Source: CBDFKU01 sp965248975
Lineage (GTDB): Bacteria > Chloroflexota > Dehalococcoidia > Lucifugimonadales > JAGWBF01
Length of the DNA: 64,000 nucleotides
Reading direction: 5' to 3'
NCBI GenBank assembly: GCA_965248975.1
Contig: CBDFKU010000019.1
Coordinates: 323,989 to 387,988 of the forward strand
Every line of letters begins with the position of its first letter. Position 1 is the stretch's first letter. A program made the translations under genes and the position numbers. The notes below the pieces were generated by a model. The model saw nothing but the letters and a program-made list of their open reading frames with translations, searched no databases and was not told where the DNA came from. This document shows, piece after piece, positions 44,389-53,304 of the stretch.

Positions 44389-44417
44389 GTTTCAGGGAGG
44401 TTTGAGGGAGGCGGATT

Positions 44418-44687
44418 ATGGCCAGCACAAGCTCGATAGATGTCAGGGACATGATGCGTGAACACCGGGCAGCCCTGAGGCGCTACTCCAGCCGGGCCCT
44501 GGTCCACGGCGAGGGTCTCGAAGCAGCCGAGGAGATCGACAGGGACCATCGCATGGAAGAGTTCTTGTCGCTGGGCAACTCGCTGAAGCTAACGAAGCGA
44601 GAGATAGTGGACCTCCTACTGGGCGAGCTTCTGGCAACGAAACGAGGCTGTGGGTGTCCCACCTGCAGGTCTCATTCCGGCGTGTAG
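44418..44687 (+). CDS. Small hypothetical protein with C-terminal CxCxxC
   Basis: An 89-residue, highly charged helical protein (RDMMREHRAALRRYSSRALVHGEG) with a second helical region TKREIVDLLLGELLATKRG and a C-terminal CGCPTC motif that could bind metal. AGGGAGGCGG precedes the ATG. I recognise no family. It may be a small DNA- or protein-binding regulator; the upstream hairpin suggests attenuation. Confidence 0.55.
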   Translation: MASTSSIDVRDMMREHRAALRRYSSRALVHGEGLEAAEEIDRDHRMEEFLSLGNSLKLTKREIVDLLLGELLATKRGCGCPTCRSHSGV

Positions 44688-44796
44688 ACGGCTGAAAGCG
44701 AAGATAGGAAAGACCCAAAAGATGATCTGGCAAGCAGACCAAACTTAAGCCAAGGTGAAACCCGCAGAGTCGCAAATAGGCATCTCGGAACTCGTC

Positions 44797-44852
44797 ATTC
44801 CGGCGTAAGCCGGAATCCATGGCCAGGACTGGACACCGGCTTTCGCCGGTGT
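44797..44852. repeat. Pair of short dispersed palindromes
   Basis: ATTCCGGC-GTAA-GCCGGAAT (44797-44816) and ACACCGGC-TTTC-GCCGGTGT (44833-44852) are REP-like palindromes of the ATTCCGGCnnAAGCCGGAATCC type that recur in many genomes. A partial copy (CATTCCGGCGTG) is at 44672. The 361-base gap 44688-45048 otherwise shows no gene. Confidence 0.6.
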
Positions 44853-45048
44853 GACAGGAATTCTAATCCAACGCTAAGGTGGATCCTGCAAAGTTGCATA
44901 GCCATCCATGTAGATTCCACTTCGGCTTAGTTTCAGGTGGTTCTACGGCCCAACGGCTGTGCGCCGCTTCTTACGGCTGGATGAATATAGTGCGATGATG
45001 CTAGAATAATACGTTATCAACCTTCGGGCAGCAGGAATCGGTGTAAAT

Positions 45049-45531
45049 TTGAGGGCATGCGTTCACAAAGCTAGAGGGTTCACTATGGTCGAGGTGCTGG
45101 TGGTAGTGGCCATCATGGCCATTCTGGCCACCCTGGCGGCCACGGCTACCGGAGGGTTTCTCTCGGGAAGCAAGGGCAGCGCTTACAACTCGGAGAAGGA
45201 GACCCTTCAGGTCGGCATAGACGGGTGGAAGAATACCATCGGCAAGCAGACGACCCGCATCTACCCCATTCTGGACGGCGGGGAGAACGAAGCCTGTCTC
45301 GGCACGATAGACGCCAACGGCGACCCTACCACCCCGGGCTGCAATCCCTACGTCGACATTGGAGCCATGGCGGATGAAGAATTTCTAAGGAACGCCGCCG
45401 CGGTGAAGTCCGCCGACACTTCAAGGAACACCACGGCGCTCAACGAACCCACCGGCAGCTATGCCTGGTACGTGGACTCCGACGGTCTGGTTGTCTCCAT
45501 TCCTGACTTTATCGAGAAGGTCTACCCTTAG
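45049..45531 (+). CDS. Type IV pilin-like/type II secretion pseudopilin (GspG-like)
   Basis: 160 residues with a prepilin signature: short leader ending ARG, then FTMVEVLVVVAIMAILATLA with Glu at position 5 of the mature protein (N-methylation/cleavage motif). The globular part has GSKGSAYNSEKETLQVGIDGWK and Cys near 84 and 96. The start appears to be TTG at 45049; no in-frame ATG precedes the cleavage site. It probably forms part of a pseudopilus or minor pilus, processed by a PilD-type peptidase. No other pilus gene is near. Confidence 0.75.
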   Translation: MRACVHKARGFTMVEVLVVVAIMAILATLAATATGGFLSGSKGSAYNSEKETLQVGIDGWKNTIGKQTTRIYPILDGGENEACLGTIDANGDPTTPGCNPYVDIGAMADEEFLRNAAAVKSADTSRNTTALNEPTGSYAWYVDSDGLVVSIPDFIEKVYP

Positions 45532-45705
45532 GCACCACCTACGGCCGGTCCGGGAAATTGTGGGGCCCCTGGTTGGGTCTCGGACCACTCCTTCCTCATA
45601 CGGCGCCTCGATTCCCGCTGCTATATAGGGCTTTTGCCTGGCGTCCGGAATCTGGTATCTTAACCTCAGGTTTGTTCTCCAGTCCGATAATGTAGAGAGG
45701 CTGTC

Positions 45706-46527
45706 ATGCGGCTGAAGGATCGGGTAGCGCTTATCACCGGAGCGGGTCGGGGAATAGGCCGGGCCATCGCCGAGGCTTATGCCCGGGAGGGCGCCAGCCT
45801 GGCTCTGGCGGCCCGTACGGTTGCCGAGCTGGAAGAGACGGCGCACCGGGCCGAGGCGCTGGGGGCACCGACCCTCATCGTGCCGGCGGACGTCACCGAC
45901 CAGGGTCAGGTCGAAGGGATGGTCACGAAGACGCTGGACCGCTTCTCGACCATCGACATTCTGGTGAACAACGCTGGTATCGTCGGCCCCGTAGGACCCC
46001 TCCAGAAAAACGACGTGTCCTACTGGATACAGACTATACAGCTCAACGTCATCGGGGTTTTCCTCTGCTGCCGGGCGGTGCTCCCGACGATGCTGGCGAA
46101 GGACCGGGGCAGGATCATCAATATGTCGGGAGTGGGTGGACGCCACCTCTCGGCGTACGGCGCCTCCAAAGCGGCCCTGGTGGACATCACCGAGACGCTG
46201 TACACGGAGTTGGAGGGCAAGAACATCCAAGTCAACGCCATGGCTCCCGGCTCGATTCACACACGCATGTGGGATGAGACATTCGATGCCGCCGTCCGAA
46301 TAGGGGACTCAGACCTTAGCGAGTGGGGTCAGAGGGTCACCAGCGGCCGGGGAGCATCCATGGAGCGGGCGGCGGAGCTGGCTGTGTTCCTGGCCAGCGA
46401 CGCGGTGGGACCCATGAGCGGAAGACTTGTTCAGGCAGTAAGTGACGACTTCGAAGGCCTACCGTCCCGGATCCCCCAGGTCATGGCGTCGGACGTGTTC
46501 CTGAGGCGAAGAGTGGAACTGCCCTGA
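45706..46527 (+). CDS. SDR family oxidoreductase
   Basis: A classical short-chain dehydrogenase/reductase of 273 residues. Cofactor motif TGAGRGIG (11-18), NNAG (88-91), catalytic Ser141, Tyr151 and Lys155 (YGASK). The loop AARTVAELEE suggests NADP(H) or NAD(H) without a decisive acidic residue. The C-terminal region (after about 210) is longer than usual and lacks the typical terminal GG-D motif. TAGAGAGG precedes the ATG. Substrate unknown. Confidence 0.88.
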   Translation: MRLKDRVALITGAGRGIGRAIAEAYAREGASLALAARTVAELEETAHRAEALGAPTLIVPADVTDQGQVEGMVTKTLDRFSTIDILVNNAGIVGPVGPLQKNDVSYWIQTIQLNVIGVFLCCRAVLPTMLAKDRGRIINMSGVGGRHLSAYGASKAALVDITETLYTELEGKNIQVNAMAPGSIHTRMWDETFDAAVRIGDSDLSEWGQRVTSGRGASMERAAELAVFLASDAVGPMSGRLVQAVSDDFEGLPSRIPQVMASDVFLRRRVELP

Positions 46528-46558
46528 GTGGCCTGGCCGCCCGTGAAGGGCTCGACCC

Positions 46559-47434
46559 TCAGCGGGGCACGGGTATGCCGGCGATCTTTAGCTGGACGCG
46601 TCCCATGGTCTCCATGGTGGTGATGTAAAGGGTCTTCCAGTCGTAGCCGCCCCAGGCGCAGTTAGTGGTCTGGTTGGCGCCCGTGAGGATGGTGCCCAGG
46701 TGTTTCCCAGAAGGGTCGATGACCCAGACGCCACCGGGTCCCGTGCAGTACACGTTCCCCTCCACGTCCACCTTCATACCGTCGGGGGCACCCGACCGGT
46801 CGCTCTGCAGGTCGCAGAAGATCCTGCCGTTGGCCAGGGTCCCATCGGGCTGGACGTCGAAGGCCCGGATGTGTTTCTTGAAGGAGTCGTCGATGTACAG
46901 GACGGACTCGTCGGGGGAGAAGGCCAGCCCGTTGGGGCCCTCGAAGTCGGAGGCCACAAGGGTCACGTTACCGTCGGTGCCGACGCGGAAGACGCCGTTG
47001 TAGTCTAACTGCCGGTTAGCTGCTTCAATCCCGAAAGCGGGGTCGGTGAAGTAGACACTGCCGTCGGAGCGTACCACCACGTCGTTGGGGCTGTTCAGGG
47101 CCTTGCCCTCGTACTTGTTTGCCAGAATGGTGCCGCTGCCGTTTTCCTCAAATCGGATGACGCACCGGTTGCCATGCCCCGCCGCTACCAGCCTGCCCTG
47201 AGAGTCCCGGGTAAGGCCGTTTCCGTTGCCCGGAGGGTCCCTGAACACCGAAACGCCTTCACCCTGGGCCCACTTCATCAGCCGGTCTCTGTTGACCTCG
47301 CTGAAGAGCAGGTAGCCGCCTTCCTTCCACCACAGGGGTCCCTCGCTGAGGCTGTATCCCCTGCCCAGCTCCTCCATTTCCTGGTCGGCCGACACGATTC
47401 GGTCCAGCTCTGGTGCGACGCGCTCGATGGGCAT
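46559..47434 (-). CDS. SMP-30/gluconolactonase/LRE family protein
   Basis: A 291-residue six-bladed propeller lactonase. Metal-site residues are visible: Glu in LSEGPLWW, Asn in LNSPNDVVV and Asp in GAPDGMKVD. Repeats such as GSVYFTDPAFG and GNVYCTGPGGVWVIDPSGKHLG match the family. It probably hydrolyses sugar lactones or related esters. Convergent with the SDR gene, with 31 bases between stops. Confidence 0.88.
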   Translation of the reverse strand: MPIERVAPELDRIVSADQEMEELGRGYSLSEGPLWWKEGGYLLFSEVNRDRLMKWAQGEGVSVFRDPPGNGNGLTRDSQGRLVAAGHGNRCVIRFEENGSGTILANKYEGKALNSPNDVVVRSDGSVYFTDPAFGIEAANRQLDYNGVFRVGTDGNVTLVASDFEGPNGLAFSPDESVLYIDDSFKKHIRAFDVQPDGTLANGRIFCDLQSDRSGAPDGMKVDVEGNVYCTGPGGVWVIDPSGKHLGTILTGANQTTNCAWGGYDWKTLYITTMETMGRVQLKIAGIPVPR

Positions 47435-47461
47435 GATTTCCTCTCCTGCGAATTATTTAGA

Positions 47462-47521
47462 GCCCTCACCCTGGCCTGCGGCCACCCCTCTCCCTCAGGG
47501 AGAGGGGCCGGGGGTGAGGGC
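47462..47521. repeat. GC-rich dispersed palindromic repeat
   Basis: GCCCTCACCC ... CCCCTCTCCCT-CAGGGAGAGGGG ... GGGTGAGGGC forms one long hairpin in the 208-base gap upstream of the lactonase gene. It resembles widely dispersed intergenic repeats. A shorter cousin (CCTCTCC/GGAGAGG) lies at about 4991-5013. Confidence 0.6.
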
Positions 47522-47642
47522 CTACGCCACAGTACCTTATCCCCATCCCCGACCTCCGGGGGCATCGGTTCTTTGAGGCAACTATATTTGGGTGCCGGAG
47601 CGCTGTCAAGGCAACGTTTCAGGCTATGGTAAGGGCTGGTCG

Positions 47643-48596
47643 CTAGCGAAAGTGGGGAATAACCCGGGTCGCCAGCAGCTCCACCTGTTCCAGCACCTTG
47701 CTCTGAGGGAGGCCCGGCCAAGTGATGCGGAAGATCCAGTGGAGGTCACCCAGCCTCTCCCGGTAGCGGTCGATCTCCTCCACGATCGCCTCCGGCGAGC
47801 CCATGAAATAGAGGTCAGGGTCGTAGTCGGTATCGTGCCACAGGGACATGGGTCCCCCGATGGACTGGTCACCTTCCCTTACGGCCGTCTCCTGATCTGA
47901 GGCGACGTACAGGTCCCGGCGGATGGGGAGCTCCGAGGGCGCGGCCTTGCCGTACTCTCGCAGACACTCATTGTAGTAAGCCAGACCCCGCTCGGTGTGG
48001 GCCAACGGCGCATAGGGGGACGGGTACCAAGCGTCGGCAAGCCGGGCCGCGCGGCGGATGGCGGCGTCCTCGGTGGCCCCGATCCAGATGGGCGGACGGG
48101 GCTTCTGTAGAGGCTTGGTGATGCACACGGCGTCGGCGACGGAGAAGTGGCGCCCTTTGTAAGTGACCCTGTCCTCCGTCCACAAGCGGGTGATGATGCG
48201 CAGGGACTCCCCGGTTCGGGCGCCGCGGTGGGCCGGGTCGAAGCCGAAGGCCTCGCAGGGCATGGTGCGGCCCCCGACGCCCACCCCGAAGACCAGGCGG
48301 CCGCCGGAGATCACGTCGAGGGTGGCCATCTGTTCGGCCACCTCGATGGGGTTGTGCAAGGCAAGCAGGAAGACTCCGGTGAGCAGGGCCATGTCGCCCG
48401 TCTCAGGGGCCAGCCGCGCCAGCAGCGGCACGGGTTGCAGAGCCCTCAGGGGTGTTCTCAGGTACCCGTGGTTTGAGGCGAAGCTGTCGAAGCCTGCGTC
48501 GCGGGTGGCCCGGGCCAGCTCCACCACCTCCTGGAGCTGCCGGTCGACGGGGTAGTCTTCGGTGTGGGGGGTCCAGTAAAGGATGCCGAATTTCAT
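47643..48596 (-). CDS. LLM class flavin-dependent oxidoreductase (luciferase-like monooxygenase)
   Basis: 317 residues with the luciferase-like TIM barrel: N-terminal MKFGILYWTP, TGVFLLALHNPIEVAEQMATLDVISGGRLVFGVGVGG (the family's central motif) and GRHFSVADAVCITKPLQKPRPPIWIGA. It probably uses FMN or F420 to oxidise an organic substrate such as a ketone, sulfonate or hydrocarbon. Neighbouring lactonase and aldolase genes suggest stepwise degradation. It is divergent from the RraA-like gene, 122 bases away. Confidence 0.9.
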   Translation of the reverse strand: MKFGILYWTPHTEDYPVDRQLQEVVELARATRDAGFDSFASNHGYLRTPLRALQPVPLLARLAPETGDMALLTGVFLLALHNPIEVAEQMATLDVISGGRLVFGVGVGGRTMPCEAFGFDPAHRGARTGESLRIITRLWTEDRVTYKGRHFSVADAVCITKPLQKPRPPIWIGATEDAAIRRAARLADAWYPSPYAPLAHTERGLAYYNECLREYGKAAPSELPIRRDLYVASDQETAVREGDQSIGGPMSLWHDTDYDPDLYFMGSPEAIVEEIDRYRERLGDLHWIFRITWPGLPQSKVLEQVELLATRVIPHFR

Positions 48597-48718
48597 GCCG
48601 CGCCTCCCGGGTTATGGTCCTAGCCGATACCCACCTTATATTAAACGGTCCCCCCTTCCGTGTACATCGGCTTCTCCCAGGGGTTATACTCGGACAACTC
48701 TGGCGGGAGGTGATATCG

Positions 48719-49402
48719 ATGGCGACTCCGCCCAGCAGCCGCCGGGCGTTGGCGGCCTTTCAAGACCTCAACACCTGCAATCTGTCCGACGCCCTGGATA
48801 GCATGGGGGTACGGGGCCAGGCGGCCGGCATACTGCCCTTGTGGCACGGCTGCCCCAAGATAGCGGGCCAGGTCATGCCCATGAAGCTCAGTCTCCAGGC
48901 AACTTACTCCACCGTGATCGGCACCCTGGAGGCCATCGAGGCCGCGAGTCCCGGGGACATCCTGGTCATCGACAACGGGGGCCGAGGAGACAGCAACAGC
49001 TTCGGGGGTATTGCGGCCTTCTCGGCCAACCACCGAGGCCTGCGCGGCTGTGTCATCGACGGCGGCACACGCGACATGGATGAGATGGAGGCGCTGCACT
49101 TCCCGGTCTACGGCAAAGGGACGGTCAATACGTCGGTGCGCGGGCGCATCGGCTTCGAGGGATACGGACTGCCGGTGGAGCTGGGAGGGGTGCCCGTGCG
49201 GCCTGGCGACTATCTGTTCGCCGACGTAAACGGCATCGTGGTGGTATCGGCCGAGGAGGTCACCGAAGCCCTGGGCCGGGCCGCACGCCTGGCCGAGATG
49301 GAGAGACGTATCAAGCGAGACATCGCCGCCGGGACCAGGCCGGTCACCGCCCACCGGCGACACCGCTACGAGGAGGCGGCGCGGCGGCCTTCTGGGACCT
49401 GA
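48719..49402 (+). CDS. RraA family protein (HMG/CHA aldolase or oxaloacetate decarboxylase-like)
   Basis: 227 residues from ATG 48719, preceded by GGGAGGTGAT. The frame opens upstream to 48452, but that part overlaps the divergent oxidoreductase gene antisense and is rejected. Core motif GGIAAFSANHRGLRGCVIDGGTRD (about 100-123) matches the RraA/4-hydroxy-4-methyl-2-oxoglutarate aldolase fold with the Arg-Asp of DGGTRD at the active site. Such enzymes finish aromatic meta-cleavage pathways by releasing pyruvate. Function as RNase E inhibitor is unlikely outside Proteobacteria. Confidence 0.87.
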   Translation: MATPPSSRRALAAFQDLNTCNLSDALDSMGVRGQAAGILPLWHGCPKIAGQVMPMKLSLQATYSTVIGTLEAIEAASPGDILVIDNGGRGDSNSFGGIAAFSANHRGLRGCVIDGGTRDMDEMEALHFPVYGKGTVNTSVRGRIGFEGYGLPVELGGVPVRPGDYLFADVNGIVVVSAEEVTEALGRAARLAEMERRIKRDIAAGTRPVTAHRRHRYEEAARRPSGT

Positions 49403-49420
49403 CGGTGGGCGGGCCTAATG

Positions 49421-49801
49421 CTATCCCGGATTTTTGTTCTCCCCGTCGAAACGGCGTTCCAGGGCCGCGATGGCTCCTTTCGTTACTCGACTCATGATGA
49501 AGCCCATCAAGGGCGCCATCAGGATTCCCAGGCCTGTCGGTCTGATCTCAAGAACATGTTCGACCCGGGCGCCTTCGCCCACGAGGGTCAGCAGCAACGT
49601 ATGGCGTATGTCCACTAAGCGGGTCCGGACCTTGAACTGGATACACTTCGGTTCCTCGTACTTCGGTTCCTCGTACTCCGTCACCTCCATGTCGGACCGC
49701 CCGACGCCCCTAAAAGCTCCACGGAATCTGGTCCCCAGGCCGATCGGGCCCTCGGTTACCTTCGCGGCACTGCTTACGCTGGGGTGCCAGCTCGGGTAGT
49801 C
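49421..49801 (-). pseudogene. SRPBCC (polyketide cyclase-like) protein, N-terminus lost at an IS3 boundary
   Basis: About 127 codons of a START/SRPBCC-fold protein. DYPSWHPSV near the present N-terminus matches the usual W..YP.WxPSV motif about 25-30 residues in, then SEGPIGLGTRFRG-like and VRTRLVDIRHTLLLTLVGEGARVEHVLEI strands. The first strand and start are missing exactly where IS3 sequence begins (49802), so the gene is truncated. Codons before the junction in the same frame are IS DNA. Confidence 0.7.
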
Positions 49802-49880
49802 TGAGGTGGACCCCAAAATTCGGACAGGTGGCTAAGAGAGAGTCCCGCTCCTAAAATAGGACGGAAACAAGGAGCAGGAC

Positions 49881-50165
49881 ATGAAGCAAACACGTAAGAA
49901 GCACAGCCCAGTCTTCAAGGCCAAAGTGGCTTTGGCCGCGCTCCAGGGGGAGCACACCATTGCAGAGCTGGCAAGCCGGTTTGAAGTCCACCCGAGCCAG
50001 ATCCATGCCTGGAAGAAGGCCTTGACTCAGGGGGCGCCGCACCTCTTTGAAAATGGTGCTGGACGCCAGGAGAAGGACCAAGAGGTCCTCACTGCCCAGC
50101 TCTACCAACAGATTGGGCAGCTCAAGGTGGAACGGGATTTTTTGTCACGGAGCTTCGGGTTGTGA
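49881..50165 (+). CDS. IS3-family transposase OrfA
   Basis: 94 residues: HTH_Tnp_1 (KQTRKKHSPVFKAKVALAALQGEHTIAELASRF split by the recognition helix HPSQIHAWK) and a C-terminal coiled segment. GGAGCAGG precedes the ATG. The T6 tract at 50138-50143 is a likely -1 slip site. The stop overlaps orfB as GTGA. Confidence 0.88.
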   Translation: MKQTRKKHSPVFKAKVALAALQGEHTIAELASRFEVHPSQIHAWKKALTQGAPHLFENGAGRQEKDQEVLTAQLYQQIGQLKVERDFLSRSFGL

Positions 50166-51097
50166 GCCGGTCCCAACGCCGGGCCATGATTGACCGAGAA
50201 GAACCGAAGCTGTCTCTGGTGCGCCAGTGCGCCTTGCTGGGTATCAGCCGCTCCTCGTTGTACTACCTGCCAACCGAGGCCGGCGCCGAGGACTTGGAGT
50301 TGATGGCCCTCATAGACCAACAGTACCTGAAGACACCTTTCTACGGATCCAGAAGGATGACTGCCTGGCTCAGAAATCACGGACACCAGGTCAACCGCAA
50401 GCGGGTCCGCCGGCTGATGCAGCTGATAGGCCTGGAGGCCATCTACCGGCGTCCCAACACCAGCAAGCCAAACCCAGGGCATAAGGTCTATCCGTACTTG
50501 CTCAGGGGGCTGGAGATCAACCGGGTCAACCAGGTGTGGGCCACCGACATCACCTACATACCCATGGCTCGGGGTTTCCTCTACTTGGTGGCCATCATGG
50601 ACTGGCACAGCCGCTACGTGCTGGCCTGGCGGCTGTCCAACACCCTGGAGGTAGACTTCTGTGTTGCGGCTCTGGAAGAGGCCTTGAGCAAGGGTCGGCC
50701 ACAGATCTTCAACACCGACCAGGGCAGCCAGTTCACCAGCGAGGCCTTCACCAGCATGCTGCTGGCGCAAGGCGTTCAAGTGAGCATGGACGGCAGGGGC
50801 CGGTGCATGGACAACGTCTTCGTGGAACGGCTGTGGCGCAGCATCAAGTACGAGGAGGTGTACCTGAAGGCATACCAAAATGGGACTGAGGCCAGAAAGG
50901 GGATTGGGGCTTATCTGGCCTTCTACAACCAAGAGCGGCCCCATCAAGCCCTGGGCTATCGGTCACCGGGTCAGGTGTTCCATGCAGTGAGCCCCCAAAG
51001 GTGTTTACTGGAACATCCACAAGCCTTACAATCGGATGAAGGTTTACGAGACACCCCAGCGGTAGACTCTCTTATTTTAGCCTCACCGCTGTCCTGA
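50162..51097 (+). CDS. IS3-family transposase OrfB
   Basis: 311 residues. HTH_21 region (FYGSRRMTAWLRNHGHQVNRKRVRRLM) followed by an integrase core with VWATDITYIPM (Asp), FNTDQGSQFTS (Asp) and FVERLWRSIKYEEVY (Glu). Appears intact. GTG start overlapping the orfA stop. Confidence 0.88.
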   Translation: MSRSQRRAMIDREEPKLSLVRQCALLGISRSSLYYLPTEAGAEDLELMALIDQQYLKTPFYGSRRMTAWLRNHGHQVNRKRVRRLMQLIGLEAIYRRPNTSKPNPGHKVYPYLLRGLEINRVNQVWATDITYIPMARGFLYLVAIMDWHSRYVLAWRLSNTLEVDFCVAALEEALSKGRPQIFNTDQGSQFTSEAFTSMLLAQGVQVSMDGRGRCMDNVFVERLWRSIKYEEVYLKAYQNGTEARKGIGAYLAFYNQERPHQALGYRSPGQVFHAVSPQRCLLEHPQALQSDEGLRDTPAVDSLILASPLS

Positions 51098-51114
51098 TGA
51101 TGGGGTCCACTTGA

Positions 51115-52458
51115 CTCCTTAAAGATTCCGAAGACGGGTTCGATCAACTGCTTTCTCAGATTGTAAGCCGTCCTGGCTGCCTCGGTAGACATCCATTCTC
51201 TGTGATCCCGCAGTGCACGGTCGTATGGTCCGATTTCTAGTTTGCGTCCCCGTTGGTAGTCCCTGGTGCAGACTCCAAAAGCGGGGCAGTTGCGGCAGGC
51301 GGAGACAGAGACTGGTCGGTATACCCGGACCGGCATTCCTTTGTTTGTCGACGAACTGGACAAGCGCAATCTCTTTCCCTGAGGACAGATGTAGCTGTCG
51401 TTATCCTCGTCATAGGTGAATCGGTCCTTATGATAGGGGTTGTCCAGAGGTCGGGCCATATCCGGCATTGCCACTTGCTGACCTTTACGGTGACTCGCCT
51501 CCAGGTGCCCGCCTCCACAATAGCCGGCGTCAGCCAACGTCACCGGAGTCCTGGCTCCTGTAACACCCTCTGCCTGTTCCATCATCGGAGTCAACTGGAA
51601 GGCGTCATTGGTTTGATCCACAACGTCCACGGCGGTCAGCAGCATGCCGGTCGTCTTTCCGCCTGATGCCAGCGGTGAAACCATAGCCTGGGCGTTGTAG
51701 CTGGGCACGAATCCCTGACGGGTCTTCATAAGTCTTGCGTCCCAATCGGTCAGGTTGATGCGCTTGCGATTCTGCTCAGAAGCCAACTCGTCCATCGCAT
51801 GACGAATCTGCTCCCTCAGCACTCTCTTGTTGGCTAACTCCTCCGGCAGATGTAAGGCAGGGGTATCCTCACCTCCTTCGTTCTGATCTTCAAGGTCGGC
51901 TATCGCCTTCCCCACCCTGTTCAATAACCGGCCCAACTCCTCGGCATTGTAGGTCCTATCTCTGGCCGCATTGGCACCCACCTTAGTTCCGTCAACCGCC
52001 TGAACCGCCAGGTCCACCAGTTTCATAGTTACCGCCGTGCGCACTGTGCGCTCGAACAGCTTCCTCATGGCTCGGCGATGATCCCTGTAGAACCGCCACA
52101 GGGTGTTGTGGTCGGGATGCTGCCACCCAGTCAGCCACAGGTACGGTATCTGGTCGCGGCAGGCCGCCTCCAACTTGCGACAGGAGCGCATCCCGGTCAT
52201 GAAGCCGTACAACCACACGCTTAGCAACGCACGAGGATGGTAGGCCGGCGCTCCCATCGGGTCGCCGTCTATCTCCACGCCGAGCTCAGCCCAGCCTTCC
52301 CTATCCAGTGCGTCCAGAAACTCGGCCACGAATCGGGCTGGATGGTCTAACGGCAACAGTTCGTCAAGAGAAGGCGGCAGCAGCCACATCTGATCGCGGT
52401 CCATATCTCGAAGCGGCATCTCCATCTCTCCTTCGTTGATGTCGCCTCTAAGGTACAC
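51115..52458 (-). pseudogene. IS1182-family transposase, C-terminus lost at the IS3 junction
   Basis: About 448 codons of an IS1182-type transposase: DUF772-like N-terminus (LDELLPLDHPARFVAEFLD, HPRALLSVWLYGF), DDE residues in AVDGTKVGANA, TLADAGYCGGG and EPVFGIFKE, plus the Cys-rich loop CRNCPAFGVC. Reading after FGIFKE enters IS3 DNA and stops at 50971, so roughly the last 50 family residues are missing. The element's other end abuts a truncated epimerase gene near 52460. Confidence 0.82.
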
Positions 52459-53287
52459 CTAACACGGGTTCATTCACCAGGTCCCTGACTTCTGAGACAG
52501 CCTCCTGGAGGGCCGCCACCACTTCGCCGACCGTTGTCGGGCGGCCTATCGAGACGTTGTAGGCATCGTAAGATAATGAGGGCGCGTCCAGGATGGTGCA
52601 GATGCCCTCGGCCACGTCGCCGACGTAGGTGTAGTCCCGGGCCATGGCGCGGTCCCCCACGAGGATGGGCTCGTCGCGCATCACGCTGCCGGTCCACCTG
52701 TATATCATCGACATCCGGGTGCGGTGGCCGGTGACCCGCTCCATGGGTCCATAGGGGTAGCTCAGCCTGGCGCTGACGGCGCCGAAGCCATGCAACTCGC
52801 CGGACCTGCGGGTCAGCAGCTCGCTGATGTACTTGCTGACGGCGTAAAGGTTATGGGGGCGAAGAGGCGAGTCCTCCCGCACCTCCTCGGTGACGGGGTC
52901 TCCGTAGACCGCTTCGGAGCTGACGTAAAGGAACCGGTCCACCGACAGCCGCCGCGCGAGGTCCAGGAGGTTCGCCGTGCCCGCCAGGTTTATGTCCACG
53001 ATGTCCCGGCTGCGTTCCGCCTCGACGTTGGAGGCCCGGCTGGGGGTGAGCACGGCGGCGTGCACGATCTTGGTGATGCCTCGATCGGCCGCACCGCGGA
53101 GGTCCTCCACGCTGAGGATGTCTCCCAGAACGATGCTGACCCGTGCTGCGTAGGGCTCGACGAACCTGGTGAACAGGTCGTCGGGCGGCATCAGGTCGAA
53201 GCAGACGACTTGGTGGCCGCGCTGGGCCAGGGCTCTGACGACGTTGCTGCCGACGAAGCCGGTGCCGCCGGTGACAAGGGTCGCCAC
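52448..53287 (-). pseudogene. NAD-dependent epimerase/dehydratase, C-terminus replaced at the IS1182 junction
   Basis: 279 codons from a GTG at 53287 (VATLVTGGTGFVGSNVV). Rossmann motif GGTGFVG, Asp in VVCFDLM and YAVSK with the catalytic Tyr and Lys. Relatives continue for another 30-40 residues; here the frame ends VLGVP-stop about where IS1182 begins, so it is truncated, though the NAD-binding core remains. The frame extends upstream to 53977 only as antisense of the hydrolase gene. It follows the alpha/beta hydrolase on the same strand with 17 bases between, a likely operon. Confidence 0.78.
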
Positions 53288-53304
53288 GGTGGGCCGCCTG
53301 GGTC

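Larger units (their letters stand above)
49802..51114 (+). mobile_element. IS3-family insertion sequence (second, different from that at 41532)
   Basis: A 1.3-kb element with imperfect inverted ends: TGAGGTGGACCCCA at the left and TGGGGTCCACTTGA at the right. It carries orfA and orfB on the plus strand. Left flank is a truncated SRPBCC gene, right flank is a truncated IS1182 transposase, and the two flanks share no target duplication, so a deletion or recombination followed insertion. Confidence 0.82.

Noticed and set aside
44797..44852. CRISPR-like repeats
   Set aside because: Only two different short palindromes, no regular spacers; they are REP-like dispersed repeats.
48452..48718. N-terminal extension of the RraA-like protein
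   Set aside because: It overlaps the divergent LLM oxidoreductase gene antisense; the ATG at 48719 has a strong ribosome site and matches the family start.
50971..51114. C-terminal 48 codons of the apparent IS1182 transposase ORF
   Set aside because: They lie in IS3 DNA antisense to orfB; the true gene is cut at the IS3 boundary.
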